From UASB124 sp964446935 (GTDB taxonomy: Bacteria > Babelota > Babeliae > Babelales > RVW-14): a DNA stretch of 47,902 bases. Below, one piece after another: positions 7,734 through 15,313 of the stretch. The notes under the pieces are model-generated. The model did not search any database. It was not told where the DNA came from and saw only the letters and a list, made by a program, of their open reading frames with translations. Location: the NCBI GenBank assembly GCA_964446935.1, contig CAYUQI010000009.1, positions 1 through 47,902 on the forward strand. Direction: 5' to 3'. Each line of letters starts with the position of its first letter. Position 1 is the first letter of the stretch. The position numbers and the translations under genes were made by a program.

Positions 7734-8888
7734 TCACACCTGTTTTGGTGTTATGAGGTATATGATAACTTCATTTTCTAGGGCCATTCCCTTGATGGTA
7801 AGCCGTATTGTGTTTTCATGTTGTTCAATGAAGCCTTCGTGGATACATTCAGTGAGCCTTTGTTCAAAACCGTGCGAACGATCACTATGTACAAAGTATA
7901 TCATATGATGCAAGTCGACCCCCTTTTTTTGTCTCAAACCAAGCATCAGGAGCTCTAAAAGCTCCTGTTCTTTGTCTATGGTTTCGCAGGTGCTAGGAGG
8001 TGTCGTTGGAATACTTTGTGTGTGCGTTAGGTAGGTTGAAAGATTGTTGGTATTGGTGGACCTTTGGTGTCCATCAAATGAAGAGGCGCCTATCCCAAAT
8101 CCCTTATAGGACTTGCGATCCCAATAAGCTGTATTGTGTAATGAGGCGAATCCTGGCTTGGCAAAATTTGAAATTTCGTATTGTTGTAAGCCATATTTTT
8201 CAAGCAATTCAACCGTTTGCTCATACAATGAAACGAGCGCTTCATCATGGAGTATGTGCATCGTTCCCTGTTTGAGCTTAAAATACAAGGGGGTTTTTTC
8301 ATGGACAGTCAAAAAGTAGACCGATACATGTTTAATGGGCCACTGTACAACCTGTCTCAAAGTATCAAACCACTGTTTTTCGGTAATTTCAGGGAGCCCT
8401 AGGATAAGGTCTATTGAAATATTGTCAATGTATCTAGGTGCTCTATCGAGTGCATGATAGACATCGTTAATGGTTTGGTGTCGATTAAGCTTCCGTAACA
8501 CATCATCATTAAGGCATTGAACGCCTATGCTGAGGCGGTTAATACCTATCGATTGCCAGGTGGTAAGACAGGAATCGGTAATGTCCGTTGGGTTTGCTTC
8601 GATGGTGACTTCTTGGAGTTTAGAACAATCGTAGTGGTGTCGGAGGGTATCGAACAGTTGTTCAAGAAGGGGTAATGGATAAAGGCTTGGTGTACCGCCA
8701 CCTAAAAAAATGGTTGAGATTGAATGCTTGCTCGGGTATTGCTGGGCAAACGTTATTATTTCATTACACAACGCTTGGTGATAAGTGTCTTGAAACTCTG
8801 TATGGTTTTGAAAGGCAACAAAATCGCAATAATGACATTTGCTGTGGCAGAAGGGCCAATGAATATAAAGATGATGTAACCGGTTCAT
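7734..8888 (-). CDS. hemW: Radical SAM heme chaperone HemW (coproporphyrinogen oxidase-like)
   Basis: 384 residues, usual HemW length. The N terminus LYIHWPFCHSKCHYCDF holds the CxxxCxxC cluster motif plus the following F. GGGTPSLYP, the TIEANPTD motif, INRLSIGVQ and a C-terminal HemW domain (YWDRKSYKGFGIGASSF) follow in order. HemW binds a 4Fe-4S cluster and SAM and is thought to insert heme into respiratory proteins; it is often misnamed HemN, whose cluster motif has one extra Cys position. The start overlaps the stop of the upstream gene by four bases (ATGA), so it is translationally coupled to the DUF58-type pair. Confidence 0.9.
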   Translation of the reverse strand: MNRLHHLYIHWPFCHSKCHYCDFVAFQNHTEFQDTYHQALCNEIITFAQQYPSKHSISTIFLGGGTPSLYPLPLLEQLFDTLRHHYDCSKLQEVTIEANPTDITDSCLTTWQSIGINRLSIGVQCLNDDVLRKLNRHQTINDVYHALDRAPRYIDNISIDLILGLPEITEKQWFDTLRQVVQWPIKHVSVYFLTVHEKTPLYFKLKQGTMHILHDEALVSLYEQTVELLEKYGLQQYEISNFAKPGFASLHNTAYWDRKSYKGFGIGASSFDGHQRSTNTNNLSTYLTHTQSIPTTPPSTCETIDKEQELLELLMLGLRQKKGVDLHHMIYFVHSDRSHGFEQRLTECIHEGFIEQHENTIRLTIKGMALENEVIIYLITPKQV

Positions 8889-9382
8889 GAATTCTTGTGT
8901 GGCTTGGTTTGTTCGATCATTGTTTTAACGTTGAGCCAATCACTTTCGGCTTGCGTTTTAAGGGCATCCATATTGGCAAATTTAATCCATGTTGCCCCTT
9001 CAGCTATTTTCTTAAGAATGCCGATAATATCTTTATTAAATGATTGTTCTTCTAAAAAGATAATGAGTTCGGTGTCTGTTTTATATGCAGTGTCCCATGC
9101 ATAACGTTGGGCAAGATACTGTTTGGTTAAGGCAGTGAGTTCAAAATAAAAGAGTTTGTAATCATGTTGTGTAACGCATCGAGATGGCGACAGCTTTTGC
9201 AATTGTCCAAGAGCATAATCCCACGGGGTTAATGGTTTCTTACGAAAATACATATACATAATAATTGCTGTAGCTATCAAGCAGAGTACCAGAATAATTG
9301 TACTGGCGATAAACCATGATGTTTGCCAGAAAGGACGTGAATAGTAATCGAATATTTCATCGTAAAATTGATTGGCCATCAT
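8885..9382 (-). CDS. Membrane-anchored DUF4381-like protein next to a DUF58 protein
   Basis: 165 residues with one membrane helix at about 22-46 (TSWFIASTIILVLCLIATAI) and a cytoplasmic helical domain after it. The short chain with a single N-terminal helix, followed by YALGQLQKLSP and YFELTALTKQYLAQRY, fits the DUF4381-type proteins that accompany DUF58 and MoxR in vWA-protein clusters. It starts two bases after the stop of the DUF58 gene and overlaps hemW by four bases, so all three are one operon. Function of the family is unclear (envelope stress or complex assembly has been proposed). Family name is by context and pattern only. Confidence 0.6.
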   Translation of the reverse strand: MMANQFYDEIFDYYSRPFWQTSWFIASTIILVLCLIATAIIMYMYFRKKPLTPWDYALGQLQKLSPSRCVTQHDYKLFYFELTALTKQYLAQRYAWDTAYKTDTELIIFLEEQSFNKDIIGILKKIAEGATWIKFANMDALKTQAESDWLNVKTMIEQTKPHKNS

Positions 9383-9384
9383 AA

Positions 9385-10272
9385 TTAGATTTGCCTCCTT
9401 ATGCGTCGATGAAAAAAACTAATAAGTGGATTGATAAAAGGTTGCGCAACGATAAGTTCGAGCATATCAATGCGATATTTATCAAATATATGTTTTTGTT
9501 CAATAAGACGAGCTTGAAGAGCATGACTCATTGTATGTCCGTGACTATTTTTGCGTCGTGTATCGACCAGTATTGTTTGATTATTTTCACAATCATGGAA
9601 TTCTAAAAAACCTATATCTGGAATCGTATGCTCGCAGGGATCGGTAACGCGGACTGCTACAAAATCATACTGACAACGAACAAGACGTAATAATGTGCTG
9701 AATTGAGACGATTGGTTAATCCAATCGGAAATCATAAAAACAATAGCATTCTTTTTTTTCAGTTGAATGAGAAACTTGAGCGCCTGGGCAATGTCTGTTG
9801 ATTGATTGCGTGGCTTGATGGTAAAAATTGTTTCAATAATTTTACCGAGGTGAACATTGCCTTTGCTGGGAGGAATCCATTGTTCAACACTGTCAGAAAA
9901 AAACAGTGCGCCGACTTTATCTTTGTTTTCACTTGCAATGAAAGCAAGCGTGCCGGCCAGTTGTGCAATGGTTTCTTTACGCAGTTCTTGTTGCGATGAA
10001 TAGTTGTTTGAGCCTGAGACATCGATAGCAAGAATAATCGTTCGGTCTCGCTCTTCGATGAATTGTTTGATCATGATTTTGTTCATCTTTGCCGAGCTGT
10101 TCCAATCAATGGCGCGAACATCATCACCCATGTAATAATCACGGATTTGATTGAATTCAAGACCTGAGCCTTTGAACGCTGATAGGTAATCACCAGCCAA
10201 TGTGGACGTCATGATGCGCTTCGTGTGTATTTTAATTTTTTTTATTTTGTTCTGTATGATTGGATCAATCAT
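9385..10272 (-). CDS. DUF58 domain protein (vWA-like)
   Basis: 295 residues. The conserved DUF58 block GSGLEFNQIRDYYMGDDVRAIDWNSSAK is at residues 35-62. A vWA-type metal site DVSGSNNYSS follows near residue 90, and a second conserved part (VFMISDWI) near 180. DUF58 proteins usually work with a MoxR AAA+ ATPase and vWA membrane proteins in chaperone-like complexes. No MoxR gene is present in this window. It is the first gene of the three-gene unit ending with hemW. The intergenic region upstream holds an inverted repeat (10315-10397). Confidence 0.85.
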   Translation of the reverse strand: MIDPIIQNKIKKIKIHTKRIMTSTLAGDYLSAFKGSGLEFNQIRDYYMGDDVRAIDWNSSAKMNKIMIKQFIEERDRTIILAIDVSGSNNYSSQQELRKETIAQLAGTLAFIASENKDKVGALFFSDSVEQWIPPSKGNVHLGKIIETIFTIKPRNQSTDIAQALKFLIQLKKKNAIVFMISDWINQSSQFSTLLRLVRCQYDFVAVRVTDPCEHTIPDIGFLEFHDCENNQTILVDTRRKNSHGHTMSHALQARLIEQKHIFDKYRIDMLELIVAQPFINPLISFFHRRIRRQI

Positions 10273-10314
10273 GGTTTGTTCCTTTTATTTTTTTTCTTAT
10301 CTAACAAACCTTGA

Positions 10315-10397
10315 TTTGTCACCCTGAACTCGTTTCAGGGTCCACGCGTTAATGTGCATACAAAAAATGGATCCTGAAATAAATTCAGGATGACAAA
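10315..10397. repeat. Palindromic repeat, TGTCACCCTGAACTCG family
   Basis: Imperfect inverted repeat with ~29-bp arms: TTTGTCACCCTGAACTCG... on the left, and on the right a segment whose reverse complement begins TTGTCATCCTGAATTT. Both arms end in GG(G/A)TCCA. Several differences between arms keep pairing through G-T. A second, partly decayed copy lies at 36131-36184. Short repeats of this kind are common between genes in bacteria. Here it fills the gap between serS and the DUF58 gene. Confidence 0.7.
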
Positions 10398-10439
10398 AGG
10401 ATGCTTTCGAATGAAAAACCGGTGAAATTAATATTACAT

Positions 10440-11681
10440 CTACCACAAAGCATCCATTTCATCTTGCAAAACTTTAGGTAGTTTAATACTTCCATCTGCT
10501 TGTTGATAGTTTTCCATTAATGCAACCATAAGGCGTGGTAATGCTAACGAAGAAGCATTAAGAGTATGCACTAAGGTTGGTTTGCCCTCTGTGCCCTTAC
10601 GATATCTAATGTGTGCCCGACGTGCTTGAAAGTCGGTGCAATTACTACATGATGAAACTTCATAATAGCGATTTTGACCGGGGAGCCATACTTCGATATC
10701 AAATGTTTTAGCTGAGGAGAATGAGCAGTCTTGCATAGCGAGCAAACTAATTTGATAATGAAGGCCAAGCTGTTGCAAAATAGTTTCGGCGCACGTAACC
10801 ATGTATGTAAGTTCATCGTATGATTTTTCCGGTTCACAGATGGAATAAATCTCAGCTTTTTCGAATTGGTGAATACGAATGAGTCCTCGCTCGGTTGAGC
10901 CATAGGTGCCTGCTTCACGTCGAAAGCAGCTCGTCCATGATGTCATTCGTAGCGGTAGTTGTTCCTGTGAAAGTATTTTATTGGCATGAATGTTGGTGAG
11001 ACTTACTTCTGCTGTAGGAATGAGACAGAGATTTTCATCGGCAACTTTATAATAATCACCAGCAAATTTGGGGAGGTTGCCTGAATTGTAGAGCCCTTTT
11101 TCGTTAATCATATAAGGCGGGAGCATTGGTTGAAAACCATGCTTGGCATTGTTTTTGAGCATGAGCCTGGTGAGTGCATAAATAACTTTTGTTCCTCGTG
11201 GTGTGTACAAAACAAAACCTGAACCGGACATAGTTGCTGCTGTTTCAAGATCAAACCACTGTGTTTTTTCATTAAGTTCTAAATGGTTCTTGAAAGGGAA
11301 GTTAAATTCAGTTTTCTTGCCAACGGTTTTGACGGCCTTGTTAGCCTCTTTGTTACCGAGCGGAAGTTCAGGGTTTGGAATGTTTGGGCATGAAAGCCAC
11401 AAGGTGGAAAGTTCTTTTTCGGCGGTAGCTAAATCGGATTCTTTTTGCTTAAGGTTTTTGCCTATTTGAATAGATTTTTCTCTGTTTTCAGGAGTGTTAC
11501 CTTTTGGCCCCAGTGCAGCGAGGTTATTTTTCTCTTTGCGTAGATTTTCAACATCAATACGCAAAGTGCGTGTCGTGGTATCAAGCTCAATGAGTGCGTC
11601 AATGGGGAAATTTGGTTCTTTTTGTAATATACGTTGTTTAATGTTTTGTGTTTGTTCTCGTAATAATGCTAAATCGATCAT
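10440..11681 (-). CDS. serS: Seryl-tRNA synthetase
   Basis: 413 residues; charges tRNA-Ser with serine in the cytoplasm. The N-terminal tRNA-binding helical arm covers about 1-105 (MIDLALLREQTQ...KKEKNNLA-like region). The class II catalytic core follows: motif 2 FRREAGTYGSTERGLIRIHQFEKAE near 255-280, the substrate site VSSCSNCTDFQARRAHIRYR near 340, and motif 3 LALPRLMVALMENYQ near 383. The usual motif 3 has a Gly-Arg (AVGRTLVA); here it reads ALPRLMVA, which keeps the Arg. GGAG six bases before the ATG supports the start. Slightly short against the usual ~425. Confidence 0.96.
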   Translation of the reverse strand: MIDLALLREQTQNIKQRILQKEPNFPIDALIELDTTTRTLRIDVENLRKEKNNLAALGPKGNTPENREKSIQIGKNLKQKESDLATAEKELSTLWLSCPNIPNPELPLGNKEANKAVKTVGKKTEFNFPFKNHLELNEKTQWFDLETAATMSGSGFVLYTPRGTKVIYALTRLMLKNNAKHGFQPMLPPYMINEKGLYNSGNLPKFAGDYYKVADENLCLIPTAEVSLTNIHANKILSQEQLPLRMTSWTSCFRREAGTYGSTERGLIRIHQFEKAEIYSICEPEKSYDELTYMVTCAETILQQLGLHYQISLLAMQDCSFSSAKTFDIEVWLPGQNRYYEVSSCSNCTDFQARRAHIRYRKGTEGKPTLVHTLNASSLALPRLMVALMENYQQADGSIKLPKVLQDEMDALW

Positions 11682-11750
11682 GATTAGCTCCGTTTTTTTA
11701 TTTTAAATTTCTTGTTAGTAATATAAGCAATAGTGCTTCGGTTGGGGCTT

Positions 11751-11779
11751 TTGAAGCTGCTTTCTAAATATCGTATAAT
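11751..11779 (+). promoter_or_regulatory. Sigma70-type promoter
   Basis: TTGAAG, 17-base spacer, TATAAT. It is the only clear signal in the 307 bases between serS and the broken small gene at 11989. Downstream of it, 11828-11953 has an open stretch without a start codon (frame reading VQITPFVAVIKKHCDLL..., ending TAG TAG), possibly a gene remnant. The predicted transcript would run through the broken gene to the terminator at 12446. Confidence 0.55.
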
Positions 11780-11988
11780 GAATTATCGATAATACATCAG
11801 TATCTCAAGAAATTCTAGAGAGTTCAAATTACCCCTTTTGTCGCCGTTATTAAAAAGCATTGTGACCTTTTAACAGCCGGTAAAAAATGGACGGCGAAGC
11901 AGGTCTTAAAGTGTGTGGGGGCACACAGCAAAAAGGGAAGAGGGTAGTAGTGAAGGCGCATAATTATATGTTTTAGGGAGTTTCTTGT

Positions 11989-12234
11989 GTGATAAAACGA
12001 TTGATTTTAGGTGGTGTGTTAATTTGTTGGTTGATAAATTTAGCAAAATGTACCATAAAATTGCCTGATAATTACCAAGTAAATAATGCATGAGCTGATG
12101 CTTTGAAAGGATATTTGGCAGTGCTTGAAAAAGCTAATCCTGAGGTCTATGAGCAGGTTAAAAATAAATTAGAGCGAACTGTGCAACAATGTTTAGATAT
12201 TAAAAAAGAAAATCGTCATGGTGCCTATAAATGA
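11989..12234 (+). pseudogene. Small exported-type protein gene interrupted by an in-frame TGA
   Basis: A GTG start with GGGAG six to ten bases upstream opens a frame with a signal-like N terminus (IKRLILGGVLICWLINLA). It reads 34 codons to TGA at 12091, then continues open for 46 codons (starting ADALKGYLAVLEKANPEVYE) to TGA at 12232. The second part looks like ordinary coding sequence, so a single stop mutation (or a sequencing error) in a gene of about 80 codons is the simplest reading. Product not recognised. It shares a promoter (11751) and terminator (12446) with the small frame that follows. Confidence 0.5.
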
Positions 12235-12431
12235 TGATTAAGGTTGTTTCTAATTGTTGGGATATTACTAAAATGGTTGCAAAAACAATTGCTTGGGTAT
12301 CTATTTATTCAGTATGGTTTGTGCGGTTACGGTTGCAATTCTCTTATGCAATCTGCGTAGCTTCTGTTAGTCTATTTTTGTTTGTTATGAGTACGTGGCT
12401 TGCTAATGTTTGCGTAAAGGGGCTTTCATAA
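12231..12431 (+). CDS. Small hydrophobic protein (66 aa), uncertain
   Basis: The start ATG overlaps the final TGA of the preceding broken gene by four bases (ATGA). The product is very hydrophobic, with one or two membrane helices (residues 15-35 and 40-60), and is not recognised. It ends 15 bases before a very strong terminator. The coupling to a broken gene and the lack of its own Shine-Dalgarno make it doubtful; it may be a remnant. Confidence 0.35.
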   Translation: MMIKVVSNCWDITKMVAKTIAWVSIYSVWFVRLRLQFSYAICVASVSLFLFVMSTWLANVCVKGLS

Positions 12432-12445
12432 ATAAAAATTTCTTG

Positions 12446-12496
12446 ATCGAAAAAAGCAAGGGCCACATCTGCATTGTGGCCCTTGCTTTTTTCGAT
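12446..12496 (+). terminator. Very strong intrinsic terminator
   Basis: Perfect 22-bp stem (starting ATCGAAAAAAGCAAGGG, ending in TTTTTTCGAT) with a seven-base loop. The A/T tracts on both sides let it act in both directions. The rest of the stretch to 12753 is AT-rich leader of the next gene, without features I can defend. Confidence 0.85.
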
Positions 12497-12753
12497 ATAA
12501 AGCTAAAGTCTTTTTAGAATAATTTTTTTGTAGAGAGCAGACTTATCTAAAAAAATAGCGATATTGAATTTAGTCTTCCAATGGATTTGTATTAAAAACA
12601 TCGACTTTTCGTTTAAAATCACTTTTTTTGAGGTTAATTTTTATTAAATTATTTACGATTTGTCTATCTTTTTGCTATGCTTAGATTAGAAGAATATTGA
12701 GATTATAAGGGGTACTGTTTCATTTTTAAGAAACATTAGGAAGGTTAATATTT

Positions 12754-13767
12754 ATGATAAAAATGATGTTCAATAAACCAATACAGAGTCTTTTCTTGAT
12801 TGTTCAATTGTTCTTTTTAGGTAAGAGCAATAATATTTTTGCAATGGAGATGGAGGCGCACGCTGATATACCATCAAAAGTTCCAACGTTGCTTAATTTA
12901 TCTGCCGCGGTAATTGCTAAAAAACTTATACAAGAAAATCCAGCTATTACAGCTATTACAGAGGAAGATTTTTATGCACGATATCGCACACGGATATCGG
13001 ATATTTTTATTGGAGAAATATATGATAAGTTACAAACTGTTAGCGTAAAAATAATAAATAATACAGATTTTGCTGTTATAAAAGCTGACTTACTGAGTTT
13101 TGAAAAAATGCCTTCACCGAGAAAGCTTGAATTGGATAGCTTTCTTTTTCCCTTGAATTTTAACTCTTGCGCTCGCATTATTAACCCCCATGAGTTGGTC
13201 TTGCTTCAAGAAAATCGTAGAATAGTCTTTCTGCGAATAACTTATTGTGCGTTAAGTCACCGCAATGTTTTAGTACCAATTGGAGAACTTAAATACCAAA
13301 TAAGAGGCTTTAATGTACCTGTGGTTGTTGAAGGAGCACGGGGGGGTCCTAAAACATCCATGAGGCCATATATAAAATGGCCAATAAAGCTACAAAATAG
13401 ATTTCCTTTTGATATTCGAGTTCGTATTCAGCCATTTCCAACTGAACAACCTCCATATTATCTTACAATCAATAATCAAAAGGTCGTAACAATTAAGGGT
13501 AACGAAGTGCTTGATTCATTTATATATATACCATTGATCACGTATGATCCTGTAGCGTCAGTTCAAGCTTGGTATTGGCCGCATAACGTTGAATGGACTG
13601 GGGCTAAATTGGAAATATTTATCGGCGAACAAAATCATGCGCTGCCGCTTGACGTTCCGAAGATATTGGATGGCTTTCGTACAACAACCTATATGATTAA
13701 TGGTGTATTTGAGGGATCGCCAGAAAAACCAATCATAAAAAGTATATCCGCTGATTTGCAAAAGTAA
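12754..13767 (+). CDS. Exported hypothetical protein (337 aa)
   Basis: Not recognised. A signal peptide covers residues 1-31 (hydrophobic core SLFLIVQLFFLG, end NIFAME). The mature part is mixed, with many short beta-type segments in the second half (YYLTINNQKVVTIKGNEVLDSFIYIPL), so a beta-rich C-terminal domain is likely. AGGAAGG about ten bases before the ATG supports the start. It is a single-gene unit with a terminator right after it and is convergent with the RING-H2 gene. Base use looks like that of its neighbours. Confidence 0.75.
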   Translation: MIKMMFNKPIQSLFLIVQLFFLGKSNNIFAMEMEAHADIPSKVPTLLNLSAAVIAKKLIQENPAITAITEEDFYARYRTRISDIFIGEIYDKLQTVSVKIINNTDFAVIKADLLSFEKMPSPRKLELDSFLFPLNFNSCARIINPHELVLLQENRRIVFLRITYCALSHRNVLVPIGELKYQIRGFNVPVVVEGARGGPKTSMRPYIKWPIKLQNRFPFDIRVRIQPFPTEQPPYYLTINNQKVVTIKGNEVLDSFIYIPLITYDPVASVQAWYWPHNVEWTGAKLEIFIGEQNHALPLDVPKILDGFRTTTYMINGVFEGSPEKPIIKSISADLQK

Positions 13768-13782
13768 TATGTATTAATGAAA

Positions 13783-13816
13783 TCAGAGGCCAACGACAAA
13801 TATCGTTGGCCTCTGA
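13783..13816 (+). terminator. Intrinsic terminator between convergent genes
   Basis: Perfect 14-bp stem TCAGAGGCCAACGA/TCGTTGGCCTCTGA, six-base loop, followed by ACTTTTT on the plus strand. It ends the 12754 gene and stands just after the stop of the minus-strand RING gene, so it may serve both. Confidence 0.85.
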
Positions 13817-13821
13817 ACTTT

Positions 13822-15012
13822 TTAAGGCATATTTTCTTGCTGCGCCACGATAACATTATTGGCGCGGCAGAGGGGACAGGTGTTCTGGTATCCGAGCCAT
13901 TGATTAATACAGGTATTATGAAATGCATGCCCGCAGGAGAGAATCCCCACTCGTTGATTGTGGGTGTAGTTATCAAGGCAAATCGAGCAGGTTTCATTTT
14001 TAAACGTAACTTTGTCGACGACTGATTGAAGTTCTTCAAGCAGTGTTGTTTCTATCTCATCTTTCCATACATAATTACGTCCAGCAGCTGTCATTTTGTC
14101 GTGTAGGCGGTGTATCGAGCGTTGTATTTTATCACTGTATTCTGCTACCGCACGAGCGGGGATATTGTTGGCATCAATGTTATGAGAATACAACACTTGT
14201 TGTGCTGTTGTCAGGATAACCGGTTCAAGATCTTGACGCATGATTTGGTTTGGATCAGTGGCTACTGGTATGATTGGTGTTGCAATTGGGATAGCTGTAG
14301 CAACCGGTATTTGTGTTGCTACAGGAATTTGTGTTGCAATAGGGTGCGTGTATTCATAATTGATTTGTGTTGTTACTACAGGATTAGCAAAAAAGCTGTC
14401 CCACCAATTGTAGAATGTGTTAATAGCAACGTTGCGCATGCGCGAAGCAAAAACATCAAGACTGTCTTTGATGGCTTTTTGTATTTCATAGGTGCGAACA
14501 TAGTTTCGATTGTCTCGATACATTATAGTATTTAAGTCGTTGATGATAGCTTGACATCGATTGTTATATTCAACAGCATTACTTCCGGTTAGCGTATATG
14601 GGTTAATATTACGTGCTAGCATAAAAGATTGAACAGCTGCATCAAGTTCAGATGTAAGTTGATTATCGTAAATAACGGTTTTTAAATTATCAGTAAACGA
14701 ACGTAAGATTGGAATAACTACGTCTTTAATGTCGTAATAATCAAGGTATTTATTGTAGCGATGACTGAGTTTATTGAGCAATGTTCGTCGTGCATCATAT
14801 AATTTTTGTTCCAAATCAACGCGGAGACGATCGGGGATGTGATAGATGCATAATCCTTGTGAAGATAGATATTCATCGGCGGCCTGTTTTATGGAGGCGT
14901 CAAGATTATCACGATAAATATACAGTGTTGGTGGTGCGAAGTCGTAGGTGATGCTGCCGCACATTAATGAGGCGAGAAAAATCTTTTTGAGAGAATCAAA
15001 TGTTTTTTTCAT
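13822..15012 (-). CDS. Exported RING-H2 finger protein, putative E3 ubiquitin ligase effector
   Basis: 396 residues. A short hydrophobic N terminus (KKIFLASLMCGSITYDFA) suggests export. Three degenerate ~80-residue repeats follow (about 35-118, 119-205 and 255-336); each has an A-x-x-x-L start, an aromatic-Asn-Tyr core such as RNYVRTYEI/RNYVWKDEI, and a closing helix. A linker with repeated VATQIP units (about 222-247) separates repeats 2 and 3. The C terminus is a complete C3H2C3 RING-H2 finger: C342, C345, C360, H362, H365, C368, C379, C382, with the Trp-x-x-x-x...CPLC pattern. RING-H2 domains recruit E2 enzymes and are eukaryotic; in bacteria they are found in host-manipulating effectors. 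Target unknown. Confidence 0.88.
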   Translation of the reverse strand: MKKTFDSLKKIFLASLMCGSITYDFAPPTLYIYRDNLDASIKQAADEYLSSQGLCIYHIPDRLRVDLEQKLYDARRTLLNKLSHRYNKYLDYYDIKDVVIPILRSFTDNLKTVIYDNQLTSELDAAVQSFMLARNINPYTLTGSNAVEYNNRCQAIINDLNTIMYRDNRNYVRTYEIQKAIKDSLDVFASRMRNVAINTFYNWWDSFFANPVVTTQINYEYTHPIATQIPVATQIPVATAIPIATPIIPVATDPNQIMRQDLEPVILTTAQQVLYSHNIDANNIPARAVAEYSDKIQRSIHRLHDKMTAAGRNYVWKDEIETTLLEELQSVVDKVTFKNETCSICLDNYTHNQRVGILSCGHAFHNTCINQWLGYQNTCPLCRANNVIVAQQENMP

Positions 15013-15092
15013 GAGGGCCTTTCGTTTTTTAATAGGTACTATTAAACCTTTTTAAGTTCGCGTTCACCATAGCAAAAGTAAGACAATAAAAA

Positions 15093-15116
15093 AAGGGCTC
15101 TTGTTACAGAGCCCTT
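15093..15116 (-). terminator. Hairpin with T run upstream of the RING-H2 gene
   Basis: 9-bp stem AAGGGCTCT/AGAGCCCTT, six-base loop, followed on the minus strand by TTTTTTTATTG. It stands about 80 bases before the RING-H2 ATG and after a separate terminator (15251-15289) for the gene before. A second terminator here either insulates the RING gene or acts as a leader attenuator; no convincing leader peptide is visible in 15117-15250. Confidence 0.6.
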
Positions 15117-15250
15117 CCTTGCGGTGTAACTATTGATTGCCAAAATACCGCATTGATTAAACATAATTTGAGATGAAAATGTTTCCCTAAAAAAGGGAGT
15201 GATCACAGTAGCAAGAAGTAACCAAAGTTGCAAGATGTTTTTATTGATAA

Positions 15251-15289
15251 AAACAAAGGCCCTTGCTTATTTCGTAAGGGCCTTTGTTT
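15251..15289 (-). terminator. Intrinsic terminator of the MutS-like gene
   Basis: 14-bp stem AAACAAAGGCCCTT/AAGGGCCTTTGTTT with an 11-base loop, 25 bases after the stop codon on the minus strand, T-rich on the distal side. Confidence 0.8.
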
Positions 15290-15313
15290 TCGTTGTTATG
15301 CTTCTTAATGAAC

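Noticed and set aside
12091..12093. In-frame TGA as a selenocysteine codon
   Set aside because: No SECIS-like hairpin right after the TGA was seen, and the protein is small with no redox motif. A mutation or sequencing error is simpler.
15042..15233. 63-aa minus-strand frame between the MutS-like and RING-H2 genes
   Set aside because: It begins at TTG without a ribosome site and reads through a terminator hairpin.
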